Assembly (NCBI RefSeq): GCF_028369135.1
Contig: NZ_JAPWHW010000011.1
Span: 101,087 to 165,086, forward strand
DNA: 64,000 nt
From: Roseovarius sp. ZX-A-9
GTDB taxonomy: Bacteria > Pseudomonadota > Alphaproteobacteria > Rhodobacterales > Rhodobacteraceae
Direction of reading: 5' to 3'
A program made the position numbers and the translations under genes. Each line of letters starts with the position of its first letter. Position 1 is the stretch's first letter. The notes under the pieces were generated by a model. The model was not told the origin of the DNA and searched no databases. It was given only the letters and a program-made list of their open reading frames with translations. Positions 8,610-17,720 of this stretch are shown piece after piece.

Positions 8610-9545
8610 TTATGACATCATCGAAGCCGCAGCACGCTGCATCAAGCAACGGAAGTCCGCGTCTGGCATGTTGCTTTTTGCAAAATTAACCCACTTGCAG
8701 ACCAACTGAACGTTTTCTTTGCTGTACTCCCGGTTGTCACTATCGATCCTGTCCGGCGATGGCTTACAGTGGCCCTCTGTTTCAAATGGGAGACCTGTGA
8801 TCGCACATTTGTGACCTTGCTCCTCTCCAAGACGTTTTATCAAAGCATCTATGTCGCAACTGTCTGCCAGTGACTTTGCCTCTAGGATTCGTTTAACGGC
8901 GCGGTTTTCCTCGGACTGCGTATTATAGCGCACTCCCGCCGCGATCATCTGATACGCTTTCGCAAGTTCGTCTTCTCGAGAAAGAACCTTTGCAACTTGT
9001 CCGGCGCGAAGCCCATTCTTGACAACGAGATAGAGCAGTGAGTCCAACTGCCAGAGCGTCACGCCCACCTCACGAGATAGACCTAACAAAACTTCGTTTA
9101 CTGCCGCATATGTATGGCCCTTGGTTTTTCCTTCTTTCGGCCAGAGTTGCAGATCTCTAAGTGCATTTTCTGAGACCGAATTCCAAACACCATAGCCATC
9201 CACCAAGACAATAAGCAACCCTGATGCGACAGCGGGTCCCACGCCCAGAATATTTGGCCCAGTAGCGTAATTGAACCGTTCAACAACGTCTGTGTCGCTG
9301 GCCAATATTCTAAGCATCTCCCGGAGCGTACCCATGTCTGCAACTGTTTTGCCTCCCTGACGATGGATGCCAGTCCAGTGTTTGTTGACTGAGAATTTTA
9401 GGAACTCGCGATACTGGTCGGCGGTCACTTTTTCCGGGTCAAGTAAGATCGGACGCCATGTGTCTATTACGTGGTCGGAATCGCTTTTAAACTTAATATA
9501 TTCTGGGTCACGTTTCAGCTCGGTAAGAATTTCGATAGGAGTCAT
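8610..9545 (-). CDS. HNH-type endonuclease-like protein B
   Basis: 311 residues. The C-terminal domain (CAITGLPFETEG, then SPDRIDSDNREYSKENVQLVCKWVNFAKSNMPDADF) matches that of protein A position for position. The N-terminal ~200 residues differ and look helical (ILGVGPAVASGLLIVLVDGYGVWN resembles a helix-hairpin-helix or base-excision type helical core, uncertain). It precedes protein A on the same strand with a 237-base gap, which is long for an operon. Predicted DNA-cleaving protein, probably of the accessory or defence pool. Confidence 0.65.
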   Translation of the reverse strand: MTPIEILTELKRDPEYIKFKSDSDHVIDTWRPILLDPEKVTADQYREFLKFSVNKHWTGIHRQGGKTVADMGTLREMLRILASDTDVVERFNYATGPNILGVGPAVASGLLIVLVDGYGVWNSVSENALRDLQLWPKEGKTKGHTYAAVNEVLLGLSREVGVTLWQLDSLLYLVVKNGLRAGQVAKVLSREDELAKAYQMIAAGVRYNTQSEENRAVKRILEAKSLADSCDIDALIKRLGEEQGHKCAITGLPFETEGHCKPSPDRIDSDNREYSKENVQLVCKWVNFAKSNMPDADFRCLMQRAAASMMS

Positions 9546-9773
9546 CAGAATCTCGCTCTTGATCGCAGGTTATTCCGTTGCCAAACACTAAAATCGATTG
9601 AGTTCAATGGGTCAACTGGCCCGAGCCGGACTTTCGTCGTGTCATCCGCAGCCGCGCTCCAGCTTCCTGGAACCAGTCATTAATCAAAGGCGCAGCAATC
9701 TGGTGGACAACGGAATGGCTACGTGACTTCTTACCCGTCAATTATGCCCATCTAACCTTGAAATGAGACTGAA

Positions 9774-10289
9774 ATGCCGGATACTGACCAACCCATCACT
9801 TTTGACCAGATGAAAGGTACTATCGGTTCACTCGTGTTTCTTTGGTCGGGTATTGAACAATCTCTTACTGAAGCAATTGAAATTCTTCACGCAGAGAGGA
9901 AGCTAAAATCGGTTCATGGCATATCTAGATCCATCGATGTGTGGTCGCTGGCAGTCAAGCCAACGGATAATATCAGTACACTTCGGGCAGTCCTATGCGA
10001 TCGCTTAGTCAAAATGCTCAGGGAAGCGCTCGTGATTAGAAATCTTGTTTGTCACGGGCTGATTAGCATAACTGCGCAACTTCATATCGATGCCCCCGAA
10101 GCACATCTCAAAGTGCGGCTTGGCGAAGATACGCGTCTCCTGACTTGGTCTCAACTTGATGAAATGTTTAGTTGGATGTCTAGGAGTAGATGGCTCATCA
10201 GAGATTTGACCGAGGCCGCCATGGAAAATGACGCTCAGCGAGCCAATGATCGACTGCTCAGTTGGGAGAAATTCCCCGAACAACAGTAA
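9774..10289 (+). CDS. HEPN-like hypothetical protein
   Basis: 171-residue, all-helical protein. Residues ~12-36 (MKGTIGSLVFLWSGIEQSLTEAIEIL) and VIRNLVCHGL near residues 87-96 give an R-N-x3-H motif, the Rx4H signature of HEPN ribonuclease-like domains. The protein at 60110-60610 shows the same layout (IGKLNYSWTNTESLL, then RNHYNH). HEPN proteins are often RNA-cleaving toxins in conflict systems, but many helical proteins carry similar motifs, so this is a weak assignment. Monocistronic; no clear ribosome site before the ATG. Confidence 0.55.
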   Translation: MPDTDQPITFDQMKGTIGSLVFLWSGIEQSLTEAIEILHAERKLKSVHGISRSIDVWSLAVKPTDNISTLRAVLCDRLVKMLREALVIRNLVCHGLISITAQLHIDAPEAHLKVRLGEDTRLLTWSQLDEMFSWMSRSRWLIRDLTEAAMENDAQRANDRLLSWEKFPEQQ

Positions 10290-10512
10290 CGGCCCATGCC
10301 GGTCGCTCACCCCCCAGTCGGTCACCGCGGAGCAGTTTCTCTGAAGCGGTCGTTCGAGCCGACATGCAGCATCGGTCAGCAACTGTTGGTCGGTCACGCG
10401 AACTTTTCTGACGATCGCGGCTGCAACGTGACTTGCATCAAATCAAGAAAAAGTTTGCCCCAGTCTAATCTCTGCGTCTACGCTTGGTCATTCGATTCCG
10501 AGGGGTCCGACC
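10290..10512. repeat. degenerate intergenic repeat-like stretch
   Basis: No gene. GGCCCATGCCGGTCGCTCAC, AGCGGTCGTTCGAGCC and GCAGCATCGG pieces resemble other intergenic stretches here (for example 19275-19365, AAAGCGGTCGCTCGAC). Interpreted as a dispersed non-coding repeat, low confidence. Confidence 0.3.
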
Positions 10513-11463
10513 ATGAAGCTTTCTGAAAATGCGCTTTCCAAGATTTCAGCACCTTCGTCCCTCCTGAAAACCGACGCAGACATCGACCGTATTCAAAAGA
10601 ACGCGAACGACAGAAAACGCGTGATCTACTGGATCGGCTTTCTCGACGGCGCCCTTTCATCGAACAGGATCGAGCCCGGTGAGGAGGCGGCAATACTCGC
10701 CGAAGCGGATAAGTTCGTAGAGTTTTTCGACGATCCAGACGCATTAGACTTGGCTGAGGACATCCGGGCGCGATGCTTCTCGGGCCAAAATGATCTGATG
10801 GCGGCGCTCGAAGACGTGATTGCAGACAAGCGGAATGAAATCCAAGCTGAAGCTCCGTATAGCGAGCGGGACGAAGTGAACGAGTTCCTCGGATTTTGCG
10901 CTGGCGTCGTCTGTGACGGACTGATCCTCCTAAAAGAAGCGGACGCCATCCTCGCAAGGATCAGAGCCAGCGATACGCTGACCTCCTCCCCTGTGTATCG
11001 CGACCTTTGGCGTGCGACCGAGGCCGCGATGGCGGATAGTGTGCTCAGCGATGATGAGGCGGAAGAGATCCGGCAATGGATCGCATTGCTGGTAGGCGAC
11101 GGTTACGTGGACACAGGTGTTCCGAACATCGGCACCACCGCCCAGCTGGACGAGCCGGTTTCCGACCCGGCGCTGATCGAGTTTGAAGATAAGTGTTTTG
11201 TGCTGACCGGGCCCATGAGGATGGGCACCCGCAGCTTCATCATAAAGGAGATCGAGCGCTGCGGTGGGGAGGTGGGTAAAACCGTCGTGCGCCGCACGGA
11301 CTACGTCGTCGTGTCCTCGAACGCTTCAAAAAACTGGCGCGCGACGCATTTTGGGACGAAGATTGAGCGCGCGAAAGAGCTGATTGTTGAAGGCTACAAG
11401 CTGCGGTTCGTCGCGGAGCACGCGTTGGAAAAGGCAATTAAGTCGTGCGGGCGAGGGAAGTGA
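10513..11463 (+). CDS. TerB-like / BRCT domain protein
   Basis: 316 residues. The N-terminal two thirds contain two helical repeats of the TerB-like kind (YWIGFLDGALSSNRIEPGEEAAILAEA near residue 38, and FLGFCAGVVCDGLILLKEADAILARI near residue 122), with a further ALLVGDGYVD segment. Residues ~228-312 form a BRCT domain (FEDKCFVLTGPMRMGTRSFIIKEIERCGGEV, then TDYVVVSSNASKNW). BRCT domains bind phosphopeptides or DNA ends, as in NAD-dependent ligases. A strong GAGGGG lies before ATG 10513. The role is probably in DNA damage or phage response; function unproven. Confidence 0.75.
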   Translation: MKLSENALSKISAPSSLLKTDADIDRIQKNANDRKRVIYWIGFLDGALSSNRIEPGEEAAILAEADKFVEFFDDPDALDLAEDIRARCFSGQNDLMAALEDVIADKRNEIQAEAPYSERDEVNEFLGFCAGVVCDGLILLKEADAILARIRASDTLTSSPVYRDLWRATEAAMADSVLSDDEAEEIRQWIALLVGDGYVDTGVPNIGTTAQLDEPVSDPALIEFEDKCFVLTGPMRMGTRSFIIKEIERCGGEVGKTVVRRTDYVVVSSNASKNWRATHFGTKIERAKELIVEGYKLRFVAEHALEKAIKSCGRGK

Positions 11464-11616
11464 TTGCCGTTTTCGTGACGGGAAATACCGGCTTTCTTTC
11501 AGAGTTACCGAGACGGTCGCAATCCGTTCTTCCGGTAGGGAGCGCGATCGGCCCAAAGCCGACCCTGGAGAAGGCCACTGAGTTCTGCAGGTGCAGCCAG
11601 CTAAGATGACATTTGA

Positions 11617-12303
11617 TCACTCGGATCCGCGTTTTCGCGTACGGCGTCGACTGCGGGGAGCCGTTTCTGCGTCGGAGACAGAAATTAGTGCGGCTGAACC
11701 ATAGTGCATTTCTTCAACCATTGACTGAAGGTCCACCTCGTTTTCGGCGTAGAGGTCTCGATCCCCCGTGCGGCAAACGAAAAAATCATAATAGAAGTCT
11801 TCTGTACGTTGGGTTTTTAGGCGCGTCAGAGAGTTATTGCCTGCCTCTATCACGCTGCGGGCGCTTAGAATTTTTGTGTCCTGCTCACCGTAGGCGAAAA
11901 CAAAAGAGCTATCGCTATTTGACAGCATTGTCTGGCACTGCCCAAGAAGACGTGGTTTGGAGTCTACAGAGAGGCCAAATTTCTTATTCTTGTTAATCTT
12001 GGCCTGCGCTTGAAATCCTTTCTGCACATACACGCCTCTAAAATCCATGGTTACACTTACAAACAAATCGGCACCTGTTGCGGTTTCTTGTCCAGACTGC
12101 TTGTCGCTTACATGGGTCGCTACGCTCCACACCAAGCCGCCGTCTGAGAAGCCGTCCAACCGTTCATCCAGAAGGGTAACAAACTTCTCTGTGTACCGTT
12201 CCTCCCTACCAGTTACTTTAACCAGCTTTTTTCTGACATCTCTATCAACGTTTGCTACCAGGTCAGCAGCAGTTCGCATTGCATCATCAAATTCTTTGAG
12301 CAT
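11617..12303 (-). CDS. hypothetical protein with possible PD-(D/E)XK nuclease core
   Basis: 228 residues. The middle section has SVATHVSDKQSGQETATGADLFVSVTMDFRGVYVQKGFQAQAKI: an acidic residue in TGADL followed by hydrophobic strands and QAK matches the D...(E/Q)xK arrangement of restriction-endonuclease-like nucleases. Later, GQCQTMLSNSDSSFVFAYGEQDTKIL suggests a helix-strand continuation of that core. The C-terminal tail is Arg-rich (RSRRRTRKRGS). Family not recognised; the nuclease reading is a motif-level inference. It lies 140 bases downstream of the GGCT-like gene on the same strand. Confidence 0.5.
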   Translation of the reverse strand: MLKEFDDAMRTAADLVANVDRDVRKKLVKVTGREERYTEKFVTLLDERLDGFSDGGLVWSVATHVSDKQSGQETATGADLFVSVTMDFRGVYVQKGFQAQAKINKNKKFGLSVDSKPRLLGQCQTMLSNSDSSFVFAYGEQDTKILSARSVIEAGNNSLTRLKTQRTEDFYYDFFVCRTGDRDLYAENEVDLQSMVEEMHYGSAALISVSDAETAPRSRRRTRKRGSE

Positions 12304-12445
12304 CTATAAACTTTCCAGCAAGGTCGCCGTAGCCTCTCAAGTCAATCTCTACAAGGAGCTCATAGGCAACATTAAGCTTGGCAGTCAATGTTGCCTTCAA
12401 GCGCACTCACCGTGAACATTGGAACGAAAGCCCTCGCAGCGTCCA

Positions 12446-13072
12446 TCAATCCCAACCGAGTTCTTCGACAATCCGGGCGCGGTACGAAGTTGCAATCTGC
12501 CTCGGTGCTTTGCGAACGTACTCTTCGGCCCGCCTCGCAAAGTCTCCTTCGAGCTTGCCGAGGTGAGAGATGACATCATCAATTGATGGATAGTCTTTGT
12601 TTTTATTCGAAGCTGGTGATTTGGGAGGAAGACCAGTCCAGACGACACCCGCAAAGCCGCGTTTTTTAGCCCACGCCTGAACCAGTTCTGCGCCATGGTG
12701 ACCGGATGTTTCAGTACTAGTACAAAAAGCGGCGTGTCGTTCGCTCGGGAGGCCTTCGCGCTTGGCGAGTGCTTGGCGCGCTTCATTCAGCGAACTGCAT
12801 GATAGAGTAGTCCAGAGTGTCGGACATGGAGTTCCTTGCTCGCAGACGACAAGTGTTATGCGGTCATCGTTTGATCTTCGGGCGAATTCGAGTCGCAGGA
12901 CTGGTCCGTCTTCTCGCCATTTTTGCGCAACAGGTAAGCTGCCGGGCTCCCAGATCAACGATCCCCAGCCCAGACAAGCAAACCCGCCAATACTTTCATT
13001 TGAACTCTTCATTATACTACTCACGGATGTTTCGGATAAGATTCGATAACGCAAGTCTTCTGTCGTGGACAT
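12446..13072 (-). CDS. gamma-glutamylcyclotransferase-like protein
   Basis: 208 residues; GGFACLGWGSLIWEPGSLPVAQKWREDGPVLRLEFARRSNDDRITLVV resembles the first strand and substrate loop (YGSN/YGSL type) of the GGCT/AIG2/ChaC-like fold, as seen in a group of uncharacterised bacterial proteins with LGWGSLIW. These folds release 5-oxoproline from gamma-glutamyl amines, but the catalytic Glu cannot be assigned confidently here. Start uncertain: MKSSNES at 13012 may be the real start, as the conserved region follows closely. Single gene between two accessory genes. Confidence 0.55.
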   Translation of the reverse strand: MSTTEDLRYRILSETSVSSIMKSSNESIGGFACLGWGSLIWEPGSLPVAQKWREDGPVLRLEFARRSNDDRITLVVCEQGTPCPTLWTTLSCSSLNEARQALAKREGLPSERHAAFCTSTETSGHHGAELVQAWAKKRGFAGVVWTGLPPKSPASNKNKDYPSIDDVISHLGKLEGDFARRAEEYVRKAPRQIATSYRARIVEELGWD

Positions 13073-13220
13073 CAGGCATGGTAAAAGACTCGCCCAGATT
13101 TACATCGTCTTTCTTCCAAAGTGAAATTAAGTTGTTAACTCGAACGCTCGTCCTATTTCTGGCGTTCTGCGGCACGTCAGAAACCCAAACAAGGGCACTT
13201 CCAGTTTGAGAAAGTTCTTA

Positions 13221-15866
13221 TCAAACGGCACGTGCTTTCCAGATCTGATAAATTGCTTTGCGCCGTTCGAAGGCTTCAGGGCCGCCTTCCATAATGGAGA
13301 TAACGCTCGCCTGACAGGCCTTGTCGTCAATATTGCCGACCGATATAACGATTTCCTCATCACTGGCGCTGCACGTGGTGATGGCCTCCGCATCCCCCAG
13401 CACCGGGAAGTTCGCGTTATGGGTTGCGAAGATAAATTGCTGGTTGGGCTTGAGCTTTCGAAGGAGCTTCACCACTTCTTCATAAACGGTCTGGCTATCG
13501 AGATCATCTTCCGGCTGGTCGATAAGCAAGAGGTCATTCCCCTCTTGGCTTAGCAGGAAGAGCATCATGGCAGAAGCGCGCTGGCCGAGAGAATGTGATG
13601 ATAGCGCTTTGCCGTGGTACGTCACGGAGTAGCTGTTAGGCACCTGATAACCCGTAAATGCGTACAGATTTGCCATGAAGAGCTTCTTGAATTCTTCCGA
13701 CTTTGACTTCGCAAACTCAGAGGCCTTGTCGAGGTCTTTGAAAATCTCTCCAAAATCTGTGTAAGCTCCCGCCAGGGAATCGTAATATTCCTTGCGAAGG
13801 TTGTTGCCGCGAAGCAAACCATCAATGTGGTTTTTGAAGGCGCTGCGGTCCCCCTTAAACTCCACCTCCACCCTAAGCGACCCTTGCGATGCATTGATGG
13901 TCTTCATCGCCGCCGCGGTGAGTTTGAACTCATCATGCCAAGCGTCGTTCAGCGAAGACAGGGCCGTCAGAACTGTGTCAAGCTTGGACCTCTCCTTGCT
14001 GGTGCGCTTGCCAAGTTCGTCGATCTGCGCCTCGAGGTCCTGCTTGCGCTGCGTGAGCTTGATGTAGGCATCGGGCTGAACTGAGGTAACGCCCTGTTCG
14101 TGGAGAGCCTTGACCAAATTCCGCTCGATCTCTGCGAATTCTTCCTTCAGGCCATCGCGAACGCCTTCAAGCTCTCGGCGCAGCTCATCCAAATCGCCAG
14201 ACTTCGACTTGATCGTGGCAGCAAGGGCCTTAGCCGCTACAACGGTTTCTTTCAGTTCCTCTAACTTGGTCGAATAGCGCTTGAAGAAGTCGGCGTTGTG
14301 ATCGGAATCATGGGCTTCGATCAGCTTGAAATCTTCCTCGGCCTGAATCGATGCATCATCAATTGCCTTATGCCAGCCTTGCGCCGCCTCGTTGACGCTC
14401 TCGCAGTAAGTCAGATCTTCGCTATAGGCCAGTTGCTTCTCAAGCTTGTCCTTGATGTTGTGCTTGTCGAAATGCTCAAGATTGAACTTTACGTCTCTGA
14501 GTTCATCCTCCAAGGCCTGTTTGTCGTCAACATCGCTGCGGACCGAATTGAAAATATCTATCGCCGCTTTCAGCTCTCCCGAGCGTTCTGCAATTTGTTG
14601 ACGGACAGTTTTCAGGCTATCGCCCATAAGCTTCTCGACGAGGTCGTGCCCAAAGCCTTTTCCAGCGGCCGACAGATCTTTTTGACCAAAATATAGCGGC
14701 TTGGCGACGATGGTTTCCCTTATTGAGACGCCGGGACGCATCTTTCCATCGACGTAGACGTTAGGCGACTGTCCCCAGATACGGCTGATCTCAAACTGTC
14801 CGCCATGCCGGTCAGTAGCCTCGACAATCACCTTGCCGCCGCTTTTGAGGAGGTGGGGCAAGAGATTGTTCTTGTACTCCTTGTCCTGCGCCTTATCCCC
14901 GAAGGGTATATCGAGCGCATAGCGCACGCTCTCCAAGATCGATGATTTGCCGCTGCCCTGAATGCCTATCAGGCAATTCAAGTGCGGGGAGAAGGTAACG
15001 CGCCTACCATCTAGCAAACCACCCTCAAAGCGAATGGCATTGATATGAGAATGGGTAACCGGAGGCACCTCTGCCGAGACGCGGAAACTATGATCGGTCA
15101 GGGCGAATTTGACGGCATCAAAACTAAGATCGCCAACTTTGAGATAGATTTTCTGGCCTTTGCCAATGTCCTCGATTGCTTTTGCGTCGGAACCTTCGAC
15201 CTCTGCGGGATAGTGCTCACGCCACCAGCCCTTTACCTTGGTGCGACATACGGCATCAGGTTTATCGTGCGTCCGCACCTTCTGAAAACCAAGGGCGTAC
15301 CGTTGGACCAAGGGCTCTTTAGCAAGCTCCCCCATCCGCCCCCCACCTATTTCCTTCCATAGGCCGCTATTGGCCTCCACATGTGCGAAAATAATGAAGA
15401 AGTCGCGATTATAGCCTTCAAGTTTCTTCAACGTTTCAACAAGATCATCGTTGCTGCGACCATTTTCCTTCTCGTATTGCGCAGGAACCCTGCCAGAAAA
15501 GGCAACACCCAAGAATTGGTTGATGTAATCCTGACCATCGGCCAGCCACGCATCGGAGAATACGATAAGCGTATGTACACCGTTCGCGCCATCCTTAACC
15601 GATAGTTCCACGCCGGGAAGCACGCCGATCGCGGACTTGCGTGCCCGTTTGCGCAGGGCCTTGAACTCATCAAGGTCGAATTTGTTATGGTTGGTGACAA
15701 CAGCGAGCCGTGTCCCGACGGTTTCGAGCGCATCAATGTAATTGGCGATGAAGCGATCTCCATCGCCATCATAGCGAAATTCCTTATCGGCCCGCGTGTG
15801 CAAGTGAAAGTCTGCCCTCACCCATTGCGCCCCGTGTTCGAATAGTTTTTGTAGTGCCTCGCTCAA
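13221..15866 (-). CDS. PHP-domain/SMC-like AAA ATPase (TrlF-like)
   Basis: 881 residues from the proposed TTG start at 15866, chosen because AGGGGA lies about eight bases upstream and the PHP domain begins soon after. The open frame extends to 15998, but that part reads like intergenic repeat. The N-terminus is a PHP phosphoesterase domain (ADFHLHTRADKEF, VTNHNKFDLDEF, LPGVELSVK, IIFAHVE). A RecF/SMC-type ATPase follows: Walker A IGIQGSGKSSILE, a long coiled coil (~residues 440-690), signature SLGQRASAMMLFLL, Walker B DLLLIDQPEDDLD and H-loop FIFATHNANFPV. This combination is found in stand-alone anti-phage or nucleic-acid surveillance ATPases annotated as TrlF family. It likely senses DNA or RNA and hydrolyses phosphoesters; inferred. 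Confidence 0.85.
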   Translation of the reverse strand: MSEALQKLFEHGAQWVRADFHLHTRADKEFRYDGDGDRFIANYIDALETVGTRLAVVTNHNKFDLDEFKALRKRARKSAIGVLPGVELSVKDGANGVHTLIVFSDAWLADGQDYINQFLGVAFSGRVPAQYEKENGRSNDDLVETLKKLEGYNRDFFIIFAHVEANSGLWKEIGGGRMGELAKEPLVQRYALGFQKVRTHDKPDAVCRTKVKGWWREHYPAEVEGSDAKAIEDIGKGQKIYLKVGDLSFDAVKFALTDHSFRVSAEVPPVTHSHINAIRFEGGLLDGRRVTFSPHLNCLIGIQGSGKSSILESVRYALDIPFGDKAQDKEYKNNLLPHLLKSGGKVIVEATDRHGGQFEISRIWGQSPNVYVDGKMRPGVSIRETIVAKPLYFGQKDLSAAGKGFGHDLVEKLMGDSLKTVRQQIAERSGELKAAIDIFNSVRSDVDDKQALEDELRDVKFNLEHFDKHNIKDKLEKQLAYSEDLTYCESVNEAAQGWHKAIDDASIQAEEDFKLIEAHDSDHNADFFKRYSTKLEELKETVVAAKALAATIKSKSGDLDELRRELEGVRDGLKEEFAEIERNLVKALHEQGVTSVQPDAYIKLTQRKQDLEAQIDELGKRTSKERSKLDTVLTALSSLNDAWHDEFKLTAAAMKTINASQGSLRVEVEFKGDRSAFKNHIDGLLRGNNLRKEYYDSLAGAYTDFGEIFKDLDKASEFAKSKSEEFKKLFMANLYAFTGYQVPNSYSVTYHGKALSSHSLGQRASAMMLFLLSQEGNDLLLIDQPEDDLDSQTVYEEVVKLLRKLKPNQQFIFATHNANFPVLGDAEAITTCSASDEEIVISVGNIDDKACQASVISIMEGGPEAFERRKAIYQIWKARAV

Positions 15867-16380
15867 TGCCTGGGTCCCCTGAAAAAGTTCCTCTTTCTGA
15901 GTAGACCACGTGCCGTATACAACTGTACAGACTGGATGATTGTTGTAATGGCGCCTCGAAGTTCGACGGCGCGGGGTGCGACCGTTGGCCGCGCACATTC
16001 ACAGTTCTGCCGACCTCGGGGCACATTTGTACCGAAAGTGCGTCCACGCTGTACGCGAGACGAGGGAGAAAAATGCGGCTGCTGCGCTGCACCGCTGCTT
16101 GTCGGCTTCCAGACCTTTGTGTCGGCCGAGCCGGTTTCGGCAACATGCAATTTGCGCAATGTCCGCTATCCTGTTCTGTCACGACTGCATTAGCACGGCA
16201 GCGAAAGTCCGGAATCCGCCCTTGGTGTTGATGGACGAGAACGGCCCATACCAGCCATTGATCGAGTCCTACCTCCGCTGCGATGCAGCCCACCATTCCG
16301 GACTTTCGCCGCAACGCAAAATCAAGGACGCCGCGAACTTACAGTCTGTAGGACGAAGCTGCCCTTAGCAGGTACGGTTT
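15867..16380. other. GC-rich intergenic region with repeat-like fragments
   Basis: No gene seen. Pieces such as CAATGTCCGCTATCC (~16156), AAAGTCCGGAATCCGCCC (~16204), CGGACTTTCGCCGCAACGC (~16300) and CGAAGCTGCCCTT (16354-16366) recur in altered form in other gaps. GAAAGTCCGGA at 16203 and TCCGGACTTTC at 16297 are inverted copies ~90 bases apart. Probably non-coding dispersed repeats. Confidence 0.4.
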
Positions 16381-17025
16381 TCATGCAAAAAGGAAGAACA
16401 GCGGAATTGGTGCAACAGCGCACAACACCACCCCTAGGAATTGCCAAAAGCCAAACAATCGAGATGCTCCAGCAACGAAGGCTAGCCCCCCTCCGCCGCC
16501 TAGCAACGAGTTGCCAGGGGTGTTTAATGCAACGGCCAACAGCACGTATCTGTGTTTAAGCAGTTTTTGTCCGACCTTTGATGGGACGATTGAGGGCAAG
16601 GCGTTTAAGCGCTTATCTGGCGCAACGGAATCTAGATCTACGACAAATCTTGATGCCTTTCTTAGACCAAGCCATTCCAATGCACGGCCCATGAATGAGA
16701 GTGGAACCAGCCTTGCAAGTGTGTAAGAGACTAGCAGCGCCCCAACCATTCCCAGATAGACCAATGGTGCAATTGGGCCGCCAAACAGCAACAAAAGCGC
16801 AAAACCTATCTCCGCACCGGGGACAAAGGGCAGCGCTGCCAAAACGATGAATGCGAAGAATGCTGTCATGACGATGCGGTGTATCATCGGCTCGTTCAAT
16901 GGGCGCATCTCGGGGACGGTCATTTCTTTCAGTGCATCGCCCAGAAACCATCCGCCGAGGAGGAGTAACCCATAAAGAACAATAGCTTTCCGCTTTGCCC
17001 AAAACCGCGTTAAAACCGGGCGCAT
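16381..17025 (-). CDS. integral membrane protein, VTT/DedA-like
   Basis: 214 residues with about five membrane segments (AIVLYGLLLLGGWFLG, IVMTAFFAFIVLAALPFVP, IGFALLLLFGGPIAPLVYLGMVGALLVSYTLA, YVLLAVALNTP, LFGFWQFLGVVLCAVAPIPLFFLF). The LPFVPGAEIGFALLLLFG...VYLGMVGA stretch and the NTPGNSLLGGGGG segment resemble VTT/SNARE-associated proteins, implicated in lipid scrambling or membrane homeostasis. The annotation is by pattern only. Its start overlaps the end of the upstream periplasmic-protein gene by 16 bases, so the two are an operon. Confidence 0.6.
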   Translation of the reverse strand: MRPVLTRFWAKRKAIVLYGLLLLGGWFLGDALKEMTVPEMRPLNEPMIHRIVMTAFFAFIVLAALPFVPGAEIGFALLLLFGGPIAPLVYLGMVGALLVSYTLARLVPLSFMGRALEWLGLRKASRFVVDLDSVAPDKRLNALPSIVPSKVGQKLLKHRYVLLAVALNTPGNSLLGGGGGLAFVAGASRLFGFWQFLGVVLCAVAPIPLFFLFA

Positions 17026-17495
17026 AAGGGATTACCGTCAGGGTCTATCGTTTGCATGTCCTGACGGGTTTCGGATAGCGACACGGGCTGCACGGGTTCC
17101 GAAAGCGCACCGACAAACACGATTTCGCGGGTGGATATCCAATACCAGCGGCGGCGTTCCCAAACGATCGAAACGACAACGGAACCATCGTCCTTCAAAA
17201 CCCCCACGTAGTCAAAGCGTCCACGGCTTTCGCTTTCTAGAGCGCCAGTAAAACGGACGCCCTCTGCAGTTTCCTCGGCTTGGTATACCCCAGGTACAAA
17301 TCCACAACGGGTACAGATTTTAGACCAAAAATGGCCATCGTCGAAGTAGAGATTATCCGGAAGGTCAGGATTTTCTGCCGGGCCGATCATGCCTGAAAAA
17401 GTCCTGCCGTCTAGTGAGCCGCCGGCATTCCCATAAGGGGCCGCTGCAAAGGCCAGGAAGAAAACCATGGCCAATGACTTATACATGCTTACCAT
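17010..17495 (-). CDS. secreted hypothetical protein
   Basis: 161 residues with a Sec signal (MVSMYKSLAMVFFLAFAAAPYGNAGG). The mature part has a paired cysteine site (KICTRCGFVPGVYQAEETAEGVRFTG) and strand-rich segments (YVGVLKDDGSVVVSIVWERRRWYWIS). No family recognised. A calycin-like small barrel is possible from the strand pattern. It overlaps the following membrane-protein gene by 16 bases. Start may be Met1 or Met4 (MYKS). Confidence 0.6.
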   Translation of the reverse strand: MVSMYKSLAMVFFLAFAAAPYGNAGGSLDGRTFSGMIGPAENPDLPDNLYFDDGHFWSKICTRCGFVPGVYQAEETAEGVRFTGALESESRGRFDYVGVLKDDGSVVVSIVWERRRWYWISTREIVFVGALSEPVQPVSLSETRQDMQTIDPDGNPLCARF

Positions 17496-17720
17496 CGACT
17501 AATCCAAACTGCTTATGCCGATTAGCTTAAGCATCAATAGGAATGTGCGCAATTCATTGCTTCGGCAGGTGGTTGGTGTTGCTTGGTAGGTTCGGGCTCG
17601 AAGCCGCCTTGCGGCGGTGCAGCGCCAAGCCCGCGTTCGAGGTGGCCTGAATGTCGGCTTCTAATCTCACAGCTTGGATGGCTCGTTGCTGCGGCGAAGG
17701 TCGGCTGTCCGCCCATTCCG

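Noticed and set aside
15867..15998. N-terminal 44-codon extension of the PHP-ATPase frame
   Set aside because: Reads RTPRRRTSRRHYNNH and similar, matches intergenic repeat character, and a TTG with a good ribosome site lies at 15866.
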